A stretch of 64,000 nt of DNA from Ga0077548 sp035440445 (GCA_035440445.1 DAORMJ010000002.1:62001-126000); one strand, 5' to 3'; positions 34,276 to 43,110 are shown, counted from the stretch's first letter. Program-made: numbers and translations. Notes: generated from the sequence alone by a model not told the origin.

Positions 34276-35298
34276 TCAGAAGCGAACCACGATCTTGCCG
34301 AACACCTTGCGGCTTTCGAGGCGCTCGAGCCCCTTCTCGAATTCAGCCAGCGGCAGTTCGGTATCGATCACGGGTTTCACGCCGCGCGCGATCTTGTCGA
34401 GCGCGTTCGCCACGTTGCGGATCGTAAAGCCGAAGGATCCGAAAATTTTATACTGCTGCTGGAAGAGCTGCATCAGGTTCATCTGCACGGTAGGACCGGA
34501 GGTCGAACCGCACGTGACGAGACGCCCGCCTTTCTTCATCGAGAGCAGCGACCCGTTCCAGGTTTCCGCGCCGGTATGCTCGAAGACGACATCGACGCCC
34601 TTTTTCTTCGTCAGCTTGCGAACGACGCCTTCGAACCGATCCTTGCGATAGTTGATCACTTCGTCCGCGCCGAGCGCTTTGGCTTTCGCAGCCTTTTCGT
34701 CGTCGCCGACCGTCGTATAGACGATCGCGCCGATGTCCTTCGCGAGTTTTATCGCAGCCGAGCCGATGCCCGAGCCGCCGGCCTGCACCAGCACGACTTC
34801 GCCTTCTTCGAGCTTCGCATTGTCGAAGAACATGTGTTCGACGGTGGCAAACGTCAGCGGCGCGCAGGATGCGTCGACCGGCGACACGCCGGCCGGAACC
34901 TTGATCACGAGTCGCGCCGGCCAGTTGTAGAGATCCTGCGCATAGCCATCGACGTGGAAGCCGGCGAGGCCGGAAACATTCTCACAAAGGTTGTCGCGGC
35001 CCTTGCGGCAGTTCTTGCACTCGCCACAAGCAAGCGCGCCATAGGGCACGACCGGATCGCCAACCTTGAAGCCCGTGACGCCTTCGCCGATAGCGGCGAT
35101 TTCGCCGGAAGCTTCCGCACCCACGACCAGCGGCATCTTGCGCTTGGCGAAGGCCATGCCACGCCAGCCCCAGACGTCGATATGGTTCAGCGCGACCGCA
35201 TGCGTCTTGATCTGCACCTCACCGGGCGCAGGTTTCGCTGGCGGATCGATCTCGGAAATCTCGAGCTTGCGGTCTCCGAGCAAACGCAGTGCACGCAT
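34276..35298 (-). CDS. zinc-binding MDR dehydrogenase of the VLCFA cluster
   Basis: A 340-residue medium-chain dehydrogenase/reductase. It has the structural zinc cysteines in A-C-G-E-C-K-N-C-R-K-G-R-D-N-L-C and the NAD(P) motif Q-A-G-G-S-G-I-G-S. In the known rhizobial cluster this position is adh2XL, thought to act in making or modifying the very long 27-hydroxy fatty acid, perhaps as an enoyl or ketoacyl reductase. That role is taken from family context. It is 96 bases after fabF1 and nearly abuts lpxXL. Confidence 0.85.
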   Translation of the reverse strand: MRALRLLGDRKLEISEIDPPAKPAPGEVQIKTHAVALNHIDVWGWRGMAFAKRKMPLVVGAEASGEIAAIGEGVTGFKVGDPVVPYGALACGECKNCRKGRDNLCENVSGLAGFHVDGYAQDLYNWPARLVIKVPAGVSPVDASCAPLTFATVEHMFFDNAKLEEGEVVLVQAGGSGIGSAAIKLAKDIGAIVYTTVGDDEKAAKAKALGADEVINYRKDRFEGVVRKLTKKKGVDVVFEHTGAETWNGSLLSMKKGGRLVTCGSTSGPTVQMNLMQLFQQQYKIFGSFGFTIRNVANALDKIARGVKPVIDTELPLAEFEKGLERLESRKVFGKIVVRF

Positions 35299-35394
35299 GG
35301 CTAATTCCAGTGAGTAGGGAAAGGCGTCTCGCGCAGGACGGGTAGGCCAGCCGAGCGCCCGCCGTCAACCCAAGCCGATCCCGCTATGCCCTCT

Positions 35395-36681
35395 TCAGGC
35401 GGGCTCGCCCGACAGCACGAGGCAAACGTTCTGGCCGCCGAAACCAAACGAGTTGGAAATGATATTCCGGACCTTGGCGTCGCGCGCGCTGTTGCCGACG
35501 ACGTCCAGCGCGAGCGCCGGATCGGGAACGGCATAGTTGATGGTCGGCGGAATGCGCTGATGCTCGATCGTCAAGAGCGAAACCACCGCCTCGATCGCGC
35601 CCGCGGCGGTCAGCGTATGCCCGATCATCGACTTGTTGGAGGAGATCGGAATCTGCTTCGCGCGCTCACCGAAGACAGCCGTGAGGCCGACGGTTTCCAT
35701 CTTGTCGTTCTCGGGCGTTGAAGTGCCGTGCGCGTTGATGTGATCGATGTCATCCGCCGTCATGCCGGCGTCGCTCAACGCGTGCTTGAGGCAGGCGATG
35801 ATCGGCTTTCCGTCCGGGCTCGAGCGGGTGCGATGGAAGTTGTCCGCTACTTCGCCGCAACCGGCGACGACGCCGAGAATTCTCGCGCCTCGTGCGGTGG
35901 CGTGTTCGAGACTTTCCAGCACCAGCGCGCCAGCGCCTTCGGCCATGACGAAGCCGTCGCGGTTCTTGGAGAACGGCTTGGAAGCCTGTTCCGGCGGATC
36001 GTTGTGGGTGGAGAGCGCCGAAAGCAGCGAAAAGCGGATCAGCGCTTCGGCGTGGACCGAGCCATCGGTGCCGATTGCGAGTGCCGCATCGCTCTCGCCA
36101 CGGCGAATTGATTCAAGCGCGAGCTGAATCGCGGTGCCGCCGGAAGCGCATGCCGTCGAAATGGAGATCGGCATGCCCTTGGTGCCGAAGGTATCAGCGA
36201 GATGGTCGGCCACCGTGCCGTAGAGAAAGAGTTCATGCCATTCGGGGTGCTTGCCGCGCGCTGAAATCTCGAGCGCGACTTCCGGCGTGTAGGGTTGCGC
36301 CGCATCGGCTTCCGCCGCGAGTGCGCGGCGCTGCGGCCATTCGACCTCGACAGGTGCAACCGCGCAGAAGAGGGGCCCCGGAAAATTGCCTTTGGAGCCG
36401 ACGCCCGACTGCGCGATCGCTTCTTCGGCGGCAAGGCTCGCCAGCCGCTCAGACAGGACCGGCGCGCTGACAGGCTGATCGAACAGGTAGTCGACCGTGC
36501 CAGCGATCGTCGTACGCAGGCCGTCGACCGGGAAGCGCTTGATGCGGTGAATACCGGAGACACCGGCCGCGAGTTTCGTCCAGTTGTCTTCCTTGCCCTG
36601 ACCGAGCGAGCTCACGATGCCCATGCCGGTCACGACGACGATCGGCCTGCCCGAAGAGTCTCTGAATGCGTTGTTCGCCAT
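35395..36681 (-). CDS. fabF1XL: beta-ketoacyl-ACP synthase FabF1XL with intact triad
   Basis: A 428-residue KAS II-type condensing enzyme. The catalytic Cys-His-His set is visible: C178 in I-S-T-A-C-A-S-G-G, H in N-A-H-G-T-S-T-P and H in S-M-I-G-H-T-L-T-A-A-G. It elongates acyl chains on AcpXL toward the very long fatty acid of lipid A. It is next to FabF2, a homologue without these residues, 11 bases upstream on the same strand, suggesting a working pair. Confidence 0.9.
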   Translation of the reverse strand: MANNAFRDSSGRPIVVVTGMGIVSSLGQGKEDNWTKLAAGVSGIHRIKRFPVDGLRTTIAGTVDYLFDQPVSAPVLSERLASLAAEEAIAQSGVGSKGNFPGPLFCAVAPVEVEWPQRRALAAEADAAQPYTPEVALEISARGKHPEWHELFLYGTVADHLADTFGTKGMPISISTACASGGTAIQLALESIRRGESDAALAIGTDGSVHAEALIRFSLLSALSTHNDPPEQASKPFSKNRDGFVMAEGAGALVLESLEHATARGARILGVVAGCGEVADNFHRTRSSPDGKPIIACLKHALSDAGMTADDIDHINAHGTSTPENDKMETVGLTAVFGERAKQIPISSNKSMIGHTLTAAGAIEAVVSLLTIEHQRIPPTINYAVPDPALALDVVGNSARDAKVRNIISNSFGFGGQNVCLVLSGEPA

Positions 36682-36692
36682 GACAATACCTC

Positions 36693-37883
36693 TCAGATCG
36701 CTTCGACGACGCCGATGCCTTCGCCGCGCCAGTGACCGACGGTGGAGATCAGGATCGACTCTACGCCGTCCGCGCCCTGTGTTTCGAGGGGCACACCGGG
36801 CATGGCTGCCGCGAGTTTTCCTTCGGCGACGGCCAGCGCGGCAAATGCAATGCCGAACACGAACATCGATTCGAAAGTCTGGCCGACGCGGCTTGCGACC
36901 GCGCGCACCGGCAGGTTCTGTTCTTTCAGCACACTCGCTTCTTCCGCCGTGGCAGGCTCTACGCCGCTCGCCGACGAATAAATCGCGCCAGCCTTTGGGC
37001 TTTGTTTGCGTGCATTCGCAAACAGGGTGCGAACCGTTTCCGTGACGTCACCGGCAGCGCTGCGCCTGGCGCGCGCCGAGTCGACATGCGTGAGCTTCGC
37101 AATCGGCTTCGCGCCGCGCGCTTCCGCGTGCTGGCGCGATTCCAGCACGAGAAAGGCGCTGCCCGTGCCGGTCGCCATGCCCGGCTTTCGGTCGGGCGCA
37201 AAGAGCGGCTTGAACGCGTCGCGATAGTGCATATGCGCGAATTCCCAGAGTCCGAGCATATCGGGCCGCGCCGCATTATAGGCACCGCCGACAAGCGCGA
37301 GATCGCTTTGGCCTGCGCGAATGCGTGCGTGGGCGGTCTGCACGGCCTGCACGCCGGAGCTCTCTTCACCCATGAAAGTGCGCGAGGAGCCGACGACCCC
37401 GTGCACGATCGAAATATTGCCGGCGAGCAGGTTCGAAAGCTGCGCGAGGAAAAGCGTCGGCCGCAGTTCACTCTGCAGGCGCTCGTTGAGGCGCGCTTCC
37501 GGATTGTTCGCGGTGCGGAGTTCGTCGGCGACCGAGGCATCGACTTTCACGTCGCGTTCGCCGCCGGCGGCGGCGACGATCATGTCCATGCGCTTCAGCA
37601 GTTCTTCGTTGCCGGCAACGCCCGCATCCGTGAGCGCGAGACCGGCGGTATAGACGCCGATCCGTTGCCAGAGCTCCATCTGGCGCTGGTCGCCTTTCTT
37701 CGGGATCTGTTTGTCGAAATCGACGGAGCCGAGCGGATGGATGAGAAAGCTCGGAAACGCATTGAAATCGGTTACCGGCGCGTCGCCGCTATTGAGCCGG
37801 CTACGATGGACTTCGACGCCCTCGCCGAGTGAAGAAAGGAGGCCTATGCCCGTAATCCACGTTTCGCGGCTCTGATCGATCAT
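36693..37883 (-). CDS. fabF2XL: FabF2XL, ketosynthase-like protein lacking the catalytic residues
   Basis: A 396-residue ketosynthase-fold protein. At the place of the active-site cysteine the sequence is M-G-E-E-S-S-G-V, so Glu174 aligns with Cys; the H-G-T and N-x-x-x-G-H motifs are not found either (the region reads Y-S-S-A-S-G-V-E-P and V-G-Q-T-F-E-S-M-F). The fold-core motifs L-A-L-V-G-G-A-Y-N-A and G-T-G-S-A-F-L-V-L-E remain. This resembles chain-length factors of type II polyketide synthases, and a heterodimer with FabF1 that sets the long chain is a reasonable model. It lies between fabZ and fabF1 with 1- and 11-base gaps. Confidence 0.85.
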   Translation of the reverse strand: MIDQSRETWITGIGLLSSLGEGVEVHRSRLNSGDAPVTDFNAFPSFLIHPLGSVDFDKQIPKKGDQRQMELWQRIGVYTAGLALTDAGVAGNEELLKRMDMIVAAAGGERDVKVDASVADELRTANNPEARLNERLQSELRPTLFLAQLSNLLAGNISIVHGVVGSSRTFMGEESSGVQAVQTAHARIRAGQSDLALVGGAYNAARPDMLGLWEFAHMHYRDAFKPLFAPDRKPGMATGTGSAFLVLESRQHAEARGAKPIAKLTHVDSARARRSAAGDVTETVRTLFANARKQSPKAGAIYSSASGVEPATAEEASVLKEQNLPVRAVASRVGQTFESMFVFGIAFAALAVAEGKLAAAMPGVPLETQGADGVESILISTVGHWRGEGIGVVEAI

Positions 37884-37884
37884 T

Positions 37885-38352
37885 TCAAGCGGTCGCTATG
37901 TTGAAGCCAATTTGCTCTGCACGTTTGCGCATGACGTCTGCGAATTCAGGGTTAGGGAAGGGCATCACGCGCAGCGTAATCGTCGCGTCCGCGACCGGCG
38001 TACCGTCTTCCTTGCGCACCTTGCATTTCGTCACGCCGTAGCCGGAGCCCTCGTGTTCGATCCGCGCTTCGGCAAGCAACGGGGTCGAGGGTTGCACGAA
38101 GGTGCGCATCTTCGCTTCCTTCACGGAGGCGAGAAATCCCATCTTCTCGAAGTTGAGCTTGCAAAGCAGGATCCAGCCTGATGCCTGCGCCATGAACTCA
38201 ACGAAAAGCACGCCGGGCACCAGCGGATGCCCGGGAAAGTGTCCCTCGAATACGGGGCTGGCCGCGGGGACGTTGCCCCGCACCAGGATGCGGCCCTCGG
38301 AAAGATTGAGCTCTTCGATCTTGTCGACGAGCTCGAAATATTCGAGCCGCAT
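37885..38352 (-). CDS. fabZXL: 3-hydroxyacyl-ACP dehydratase, FabZ-like, of the VLCFA cluster
   Basis: A 155-residue hotdog-fold dehydratase. Catalytic residues are seen in F-E-G-H-F-P-G-H-P-L-V-P-G-V (H38/H42) and F-V-E-F-M-A-Q-A-S-G (E52). It removes water from the 3-hydroxyacyl-AcpXL intermediate during chain elongation. The gene lies 12 bases after acpXL and 1 base before fabF2, so it is fully within the operon. Confidence 0.9.
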   Translation of the reverse strand: MRLEYFELVDKIEELNLSEGRILVRGNVPAASPVFEGHFPGHPLVPGVLFVEFMAQASGWILLCKLNFEKMGFLASVKEAKMRTFVQPSTPLLAEARIEHEGSGYGVTKCKVRKEDGTPVADATITLRVMPFPNPEFADVMRKRAEQIGFNIATA

Positions 38353-38364
38353 GGACGTCCTTAC

Positions 38365-38646
38365 TTATGCGCCCTTGGCGGCGACGAGGGCGTCGATGCG
38401 CTCGGCGAGGTTCTTCAGTACGAAATACTGCTCGGTGGTCGCCTTGCCTTCGTTGACTTCAGCGGTCCACTGCTCGAGCGGCAGCTTGATGCCGAAAGCC
38501 TTGTCGATGGCAAAGGCAATGTCGAGGAAATCGAGGCTGTCGATGCCAAGATCGTCGATCGCGTGGCTTTCCTGCGTAATCTGCTCACGCGGGATGTCGC
38601 AGGTTTCGGCGATAATGTTTGCGACCGTGTCGAAGGTCGAGGACAT
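38365..38646 (-). CDS. acpXL: acyl carrier protein AcpXL
   Basis: A 93-residue acyl carrier protein dedicated to the very long acyl chain of lipid A. The phosphopantetheine site is G-I-D-S37-L-D-F-L-D, in the DSLDFLD form of AcpXL; ordinary AcpP is shorter and has DSLDTVE. The length matches AcpXL (92-93). The start at 38646 is chosen for the match M-S-S-T-F-D-T-V-A-N. It is the first gene of the six-gene cluster, with a promoter-like sequence about 90 bases upstream. Confidence 0.93.
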   Translation of the reverse strand: MSSTFDTVANIIAETCDIPREQITQESHAIDDLGIDSLDFLDIAFAIDKAFGIKLPLEQWTAEVNEGKATTEQYFVLKNLAERIDALVAAKGA

Positions 38647-38732
38647 GCAGGTGTTCTCCGCTCGGGGCCAGATAAGGCATGGCAGGGCCAAGAGCTACCG
38701 CTGCGCAGCAGCCCGAAAATAGGTCGGGGGTT

Positions 38733-38761
38733 CGTATAGCGGACGAGGTCGGGCCTTTCAA
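38733..38761 (-). promoter_or_regulatory. putative sigma-70 promoter of the acpXL cluster
   Basis: On the minus strand TTGAAA (38761-38756), a 17-base spacer and TATACG (38738-38733) lie upstream of acpXL, giving a leader of about 80 bases. No other strong candidate was seen in this intergenic stretch. Confidence 0.45.
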
Positions 38762-38889
38762 TGCCGACGGGCGTGTGACCGTAGCGTAAAACACTTGATT
38801 TTCTGGCATTTTTCGCCGGTTTGAACGCGGTTGCCGCCGCGTCCGCAGGGCATCTCGCCTCCGGCAAGCCGCTCGGTTATGGAACGGGA

Positions 38890-39222
38890 ATGGCACTGGC
38901 CCGACTCGCCCGGAACCTGCTCGCGCTCACACTGGCTTATTCGCTGGTGCTTTCGGGCCTTGCCGGTCCGGTTTTCGGCCACGGCTTGGGCGTTCCGGAC
39001 CAGTTTTGCGGAGCACCTGCCGATCCTGCATCCGATCCTGCGTCCGCGCCGCATGATTGCTGTGCCGCACTTTGCGGTAGCGTGGCGGCAATCCTGCCAT
39101 CCCCTGCGGGCATGGATCAGGTCGAGCCGCATGGCAGCCTGATCGCCCCGGCGGCTTTCGCGGCGCAGAACATCAGCGAAAGTCATGGCTGGAAGTCGGC
39201 GCGCGCTCCTCCGGCGCGCTGA
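38890..39222 (+). CDS. small secreted or membrane-anchored protein, DUF2946-like
   Basis: A 110-residue protein with an N-terminal hydrophobic segment (L-A-R-N-L-L-A-L-T-L-A-Y-S-L-V-L-S-G-L) and a short cysteine-containing motif (F-C-G-A-P, then H-D-C-C-A-A-L-C-G). The layout, and the copper chaperone gene 70 bases downstream, resemble DUF2946 proteins found in copper-handling operons, but the match is weak. ATG 38890 has GGAACGGG upstream. A role in metal binding is inference. Confidence 0.5.
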   Translation: MALARLARNLLALTLAYSLVLSGLAGPVFGHGLGVPDQFCGAPADPASDPASAPHDCCAALCGSVAAILPSPAGMDQVEPHGSLIAPAAFAAQNISESHGWKSARAPPAR

Positions 39223-39292
39223 CGGTTTCAAGAGATCAGTCAGTCAATTGCGCCCGCGCGAAAGCGGGCAGTCCAGATTCGGAGTGAAGACA

Positions 39293-39781
39293 ATGCGCAT
39301 ATTCTCGCCGTTCATCGGCTTTCTTCTTGCAGTCACCATGCTCAGCGCCGCCAGTGCGCAGGAGATCAAAAAAGGCGATCTGGTAATTTCAGCGCCATGG
39401 TCGCGCGCGACACCGGCGGGCTCCGAGGTCGGCGCCGGCTATCTCGTCATCACCAACAACGGCACGGGCGCCGAGCGTCTGGTCTCGTTTACGACCGAAC
39501 TTGCCGGCCAGCCCGAGGTCCACGAGATGTCCAACGAAGGCGGCGTCATGAAAATGCGTCCGCTGTCCAAAGGGCTCGTCATTCCGGCCGGTGGCACCGT
39601 GAAGCTCGAGCCCGGTGGCTATCACCTGATGCTGCTGAAACTCAAAAAGCCCCTCGCTGCGGGGCAGCGCTACAAGGCCACGCTGGTGTTTGAAAAGGCC
39701 GGGCCGGTCGAGGTCGAGTTCGAGGTGCGCGCGATGGGCGCGGGCCAGCAGAAAAACCATGGCGGTCATCACAAGCATTGA
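39293..39781 (+). CDS. copper chaperone PCu(A)C family protein
   Basis: A 162-residue periplasmic protein with a signal peptide ending A-S-A-Q-E. It shows the copper-binding pattern of PCu(A)C: H in P-E-V-H-E-M, Met residues in G-V-M-K-M-R, then G-G-Y-H-L-M-L. The C-terminal tail is His-rich (N-H-G-G-H-H-K-H). PCu(A)C delivers Cu(I) to cytochrome oxidase. The start at 39293 follows a hairpin (GCCCGC/GCGGGC, 39252-39269). It ends at a terminator-like stem. Confidence 0.87.
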   Translation: MRIFSPFIGFLLAVTMLSAASAQEIKKGDLVISAPWSRATPAGSEVGAGYLVITNNGTGAERLVSFTTELAGQPEVHEMSNEGGVMKMRPLSKGLVIPAGGTVKLEPGGYHLMLLKLKKPLAAGQRYKATLVFEKAGPVEVEFEVRAMGAGQQKNHGGHHKH

Positions 39782-39797
39782 GATGCCTTTACGCGAT

Positions 39798-39829
39798 CGG
39801 ACCGGAGCGAAAATTCCGGTCCGTTTGCG
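39798..39829 (+). terminator. terminator-like stem-loop after the copper chaperone
   Basis: Stem CGGACCGGA/TCCGGTCCG (9 base pairs) with an 8-base loop, followed by TTTGCGTT. The T-run is short. Confidence 0.55.
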
Positions 39830-39913
39830 TTCTGACGCATTCGCTGGATAGGCTCTGTGCTCGAACGCTCGTAAGACCTGTCCGCAACCAGAAAAAAGTC
39901 TCGAGGAGAAATC

Positions 39914-40345
39914 ATGAAAAGTTACGCCAGCGCCCATTGGGAAGGTTCGCCGAAGGACGGCACCGGCACGCTCGACACCAAGTCCGGCGTTCTGAAAAAT
40001 TCACCCTATAGCGCCAAAGCCCGCTTTGAAGGCGGCACGTCGCAGACGACGCCCGAGGAGATGATCGGTGCTGCGCATGCAGGTTGCTACACCATGGCGC
40101 TTGGTTTCGGTCTGATGCGCGCAGGCATCAACCAGAAGTCCATCCATACCGACGCCGAAGTCGAGGTAATCCTCGGCGAGAAGGGCGCGAACATCACCGG
40201 CATCAAGTTGAAAACCGTGGTCGAAGCGCCGGGCGCGGATGCTGCGAAGATCAAGCAGGTGGCCGAAGACGCCAAGGTGAATTGCCCGGTTTCCAAGGCG
40301 CTTTCCGGAACCACGATCAGCCTGGAAGTCGAAACCAAGGTCTGA
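39914..40345 (+). CDS. OsmC/Ohr-family peroxidase
   Basis: A 143-residue OsmC-type protein. The two redox cysteines are C58 (A-H-A-G-C-Y-T-M-A-L) and C124 (V-N-C-P-V-S-K-A-L), which reduce organic hydroperoxides. The N-terminal W-E-G-S-P-K-D-G-T-G fits the OsmC subgroup rather than Ohr. No signal peptide; cytoplasmic. GAGGAGAAA lies 4 bases before the ATG. It is likely a single-gene unit. Confidence 0.88.
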   Translation: MKSYASAHWEGSPKDGTGTLDTKSGVLKNSPYSAKARFEGGTSQTTPEEMIGAAHAGCYTMALGFGLMRAGINQKSIHTDAEVEVILGEKGANITGIKLKTVVEAPGADAAKIKQVAEDAKVNCPVSKALSGTTISLEVETKV

Positions 40346-40385
40346 ACCCTGTCTTTCGCGCGTGTAGCCGCGGTACATTTCCTCG

Positions 40386-41534
40386 ATGCATCCCGTATTC
40401 GCTAATCTTCCGACCACGGTCTTCGAGGTAATGTCGCGGCTCGCGCGCGAACATGATGCGATCAATCTCGGGCAGGGCTTTCCCGACGATCCCGGGCCGG
40501 AAGATGTTCGCCGGAAAGCCGCCGAGGCCGTCATTGCCGGATGGAACCAGTATCCGCCGATGATGGGCCTGCCGGAATTGCGCGCGGCCGTCGCGCAGCA
40601 TTATGCGCATTGGCAGGGCGTTACGCTCGACCCGGAAGCCGAGGTGATGATTACTTCGGGCGCGACCGAAGCGCTCACCGGCGCGATCCTGACGCTGATC
40701 GAGCCGGGCGACGAAGTCGTGCTGTTTCAGCCGCTTTATGATTCTTATCTGCCGATGGTGAAGCGGGCAGGCGGTATTCCGAAGCTCGTTCGCCTCGAGC
40801 CGCCGCATTGGCGCATAACCGAAGACGCTTTGAAGAAGGTGTTCTCGAAGAAGACCAAAGCGGTTCTCTTCAACAATCCGCATAATCCTGCCGGCATCGT
40901 CTATTCGATGGAAGAGTTGAAACTTCTTGCGCGCTTCTGCGAGGAGTTCGACGCCGTCGCGATCTGCGACGAAGTCTGGGAGCATGTGATCTTCGACGGC
41001 CGCAAGCACGTTTCCATGCTCGCGGTGCCGGGCATGCGCGAGCGCACGGTGAAGATCGGCTCGGCAGGGAAAATTTTCTGTCTGACCGGCTGGAAGGTTG
41101 GCTTCGTATGCGCCGCACCTTCGCTGATGCGCGGGCTGTCGAAGGCGCACCAGTTCATCACGTTCACGACGCCGCCGAATTTGCAGGCGGCGGTGGCCTA
41201 TGGTCTCGGCAAGAGCGACGACTATTTCACCGCGATGCGATCGACTCTTGCACGCTCGCGGGATCGTTTCGCCGCGGGCCTTCGCAAGGTCGGCTTCAGC
41301 CCGCTCGAAAGCCAGGGCACCTATTTCATGAATGTCGATCTCGCGGCTCTGGGCATCAACGAGCGCGATACCGATTTCTGCCAGCGGCTCGTGACCGAGA
41401 ACAAGGTCGCGGCGATCCCGGTATCGGCATTCTATGCGGAAGACGCCGTTACCAGCGTCGTCCGTTTCTGCTTCGCCAAGCACGACGCGACGCTGGATGG
41501 CGCGATCGAGCGGATGGAAAAGCTAGCCCGTTGA
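40386..41534 (+). CDS. PLP-dependent class I/II aminotransferase
   Basis: A 382-residue fold-type I enzyme. The PLP lysine is K229 in G-S-A-G-K-I-F, followed by T-G-W-K-V-G-F. Other marks are N-L-G-Q-G-F-P (residues 27-33), L-F-N-N-P-H-N-P-A-G and D-E-V-W-E-H. These fit the YbdL/kynurenine-aminotransferase group (methionine or aromatic substrates). The exact substrate is uncertain. It follows OsmC by 40 bases. Confidence 0.87.
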   Translation: MHPVFANLPTTVFEVMSRLAREHDAINLGQGFPDDPGPEDVRRKAAEAVIAGWNQYPPMMGLPELRAAVAQHYAHWQGVTLDPEAEVMITSGATEALTGAILTLIEPGDEVVLFQPLYDSYLPMVKRAGGIPKLVRLEPPHWRITEDALKKVFSKKTKAVLFNNPHNPAGIVYSMEELKLLARFCEEFDAVAICDEVWEHVIFDGRKHVSMLAVPGMRERTVKIGSAGKIFCLTGWKVGFVCAAPSLMRGLSKAHQFITFTTPPNLQAAVAYGLGKSDDYFTAMRSTLARSRDRFAAGLRKVGFSPLESQGTYFMNVDLAALGINERDTDFCQRLVTENKVAAIPVSAFYAEDAVTSVVRFCFAKHDATLDGAIERMEKLAR

Positions 41535-41659
41535 CCGCTTGTTGCTCCGGGTTGCTCTCACTGCCCAATATTTAAACAGACGCCATCTGGCAGCCTAAAA
41601 ACTAGCCGCAAATTTCGCGGCCGCCTCAAAATCATACGCAAACAGCGCATTTCGGCTCA

Positions 41660-41675
41660 TGGCATGTGCGTTGCA
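41660..41675 (+). promoter_or_regulatory. sigma-54 promoter upstream of urtA
   Basis: TGGCATGTGCGTTGCA matches the RpoN consensus TGGCACG-N4-TTGCW at 11 of 12 fixed positions with GG and GC 10 bases apart. It lies 79 bases upstream of the urtA ATG and fits nitrogen control of urea uptake through NtrC. No clear NtrC site was recognised upstream. Confidence 0.7.
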
Positions 41676-41754
41676 ACACCCCATCACGGCGTAAGCGTCC
41701 GCCAATGTTCGCGCGCCTCGATCCAATCCGGCTCGAACCTCATGGGGAGCTTTC

Positions 41755-43038
41755 ATGTTCAATGTCTTCAAGAAGCTTGGCGTAACGGCGGGAGCTGCGG
41801 CGCTGGCTGTTTCTATGGCGGCAGCACCCGCTGCCGCGCAGGAGACCATCAAGGTCGGCATCCTGCACTCGTTGTCGGGCACCATGGCGATCAGCGAAAC
41901 CACGCTGAAAGACGTCATGCTCATGCTCATCGACGAGCAAAACAAGAAGGGCGGCTTGCTCGGCAAGAAGCTCGAGGCGGTGGTCGTTGACCCGGCGTCG
42001 AACTGGCCGCTGTTTGCGGAAAAGGCGCGCGAGCTCATCAACAAGGACAAGGTTTCGGTGGTGTTCGGCTGCTGGACTTCGGTGTCGCGCAAGTCCGTGC
42101 TGCCGGTGTTCAAGGAACTGAACTCGATCCTGTTCTATCCGGTGCAATACGAAGGCGAAGAGTCCGAGCGTAACGTCTTCTATACCGGTGCCGCGCCGAA
42201 CCAGCAGGCCATTCCGGCGGTCGATTATCTCGCCAAGGAATACAAGATCGAGCGCTGGGTGCTTGCCGGCACCGACTATGTCTATCCGCGTACGACGAAC
42301 AAAATTCTTGAGGCCTATCTGAAGTCGAAGGGCGTCAAGGACGAAGACATCATGATCAACTACACGCCGTTCGGTCACTCCGACTGGCAGACGATCGTGG
42401 CCTCGATCAAGAAGTTCGGCACCGCGGGCAAGAAGACCGCCGTCGTCTCCACCATCAACGGCGACGCGAACGTGCCCTTCTACAAGGAGCTCTCGAACCA
42501 GGGCGTTTCCGCGAAGGACATCCCGGTCGTCGCCTTCTCGGTCGGTGAAGAAGAACTCGCCGGCATCGACACCACGAACCTCGTCGGCCATCTCGCCGCC
42601 TGGAACTACTTCCAGTCGATCGACACGCCGGAGAACAAGGAATTCATCGCCAAGTGGAAGGCCTTCACCAAGAATCCGAAGCGCGTTTCCAACGACCCGA
42701 TGGAAGCCCATGTGATCGGCTTTGCCATGTGGGTGAAGGCGGTCGAAAAGGCCGGCACCACCAACCCGGATAAGGTTATCGACGCGCTGCCGGGCATCAA
42801 GGCGAAGAACCTCACGGGCGGTGAATCCGAAATGCTCGCGAACCATCACATCACCAAGCCGGTGTTCATCGGTGAAATCCGCGCCGACGGTCAGTTCGAC
42901 GTCGTGTGGAAGACCGACGGCCTCGTTCCGGGTGCAGCCTGGTCGCCGTATCTCGACGGCTCCAAAGACCTTGTCGCCGACTGGGTGAAGCTGAAGTGCG
43001 GCAACTACAACACCAAGACCAACAAGTGCGGTTCGTAA
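41755..43038 (+). CDS. urtA: urea ABC transporter substrate-binding protein
   Basis: A 427-residue periplasmic binding protein with a signal peptide ending P-A-A-A-Q-E. The start of the mature part (T-I-K-V-G-I-L-H-S-L-S-G-T-M-A-I-S-E), F-Y-P-V-Q-Y-E-G-E-E-S and A-W-N-Y-F-Q are features of UrtA. Preceded by a sigma-54 promoter and followed by a stable stem-loop that may keep its mRNA level above the rest. First gene of urtABCDE. Confidence 0.93.
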   Translation: MFNVFKKLGVTAGAAALAVSMAAAPAAAQETIKVGILHSLSGTMAISETTLKDVMLMLIDEQNKKGGLLGKKLEAVVVDPASNWPLFAEKARELINKDKVSVVFGCWTSVSRKSVLPVFKELNSILFYPVQYEGEESERNVFYTGAAPNQQAIPAVDYLAKEYKIERWVLAGTDYVYPRTTNKILEAYLKSKGVKDEDIMINYTPFGHSDWQTIVASIKKFGTAGKKTAVVSTINGDANVPFYKELSNQGVSAKDIPVVAFSVGEEELAGIDTTNLVGHLAAWNYFQSIDTPENKEFIAKWKAFTKNPKRVSNDPMEAHVIGFAMWVKAVEKAGTTNPDKVIDALPGIKAKNLTGGESEMLANHHITKPVFIGEIRADGQFDVVWKTDGLVPGAAWSPYLDGSKDLVADWVKLKCGNYNTKTNKCGS

Positions 43039-43051
43039 AATTCTGACAACG

Positions 43052-43079
43052 TCCGGGCGGGGTTATCGCTCCGCCCGGA
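43052..43079 (+). terminator. intra-operon stem-loop between urtA and urtB
   Basis: Stem TCCGGGCGG/CCGCCCGGA (9 base pairs) with a 10-base loop, then ATTTCC. The short T-run makes full termination unlikely; partial termination or 3'-end protection of urtA mRNA is more plausible. Confidence 0.55.
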
Positions 43080-43110
43080 ATTTCCCCGCACTCTCAAGAA
43101 AGCCGCGGCG

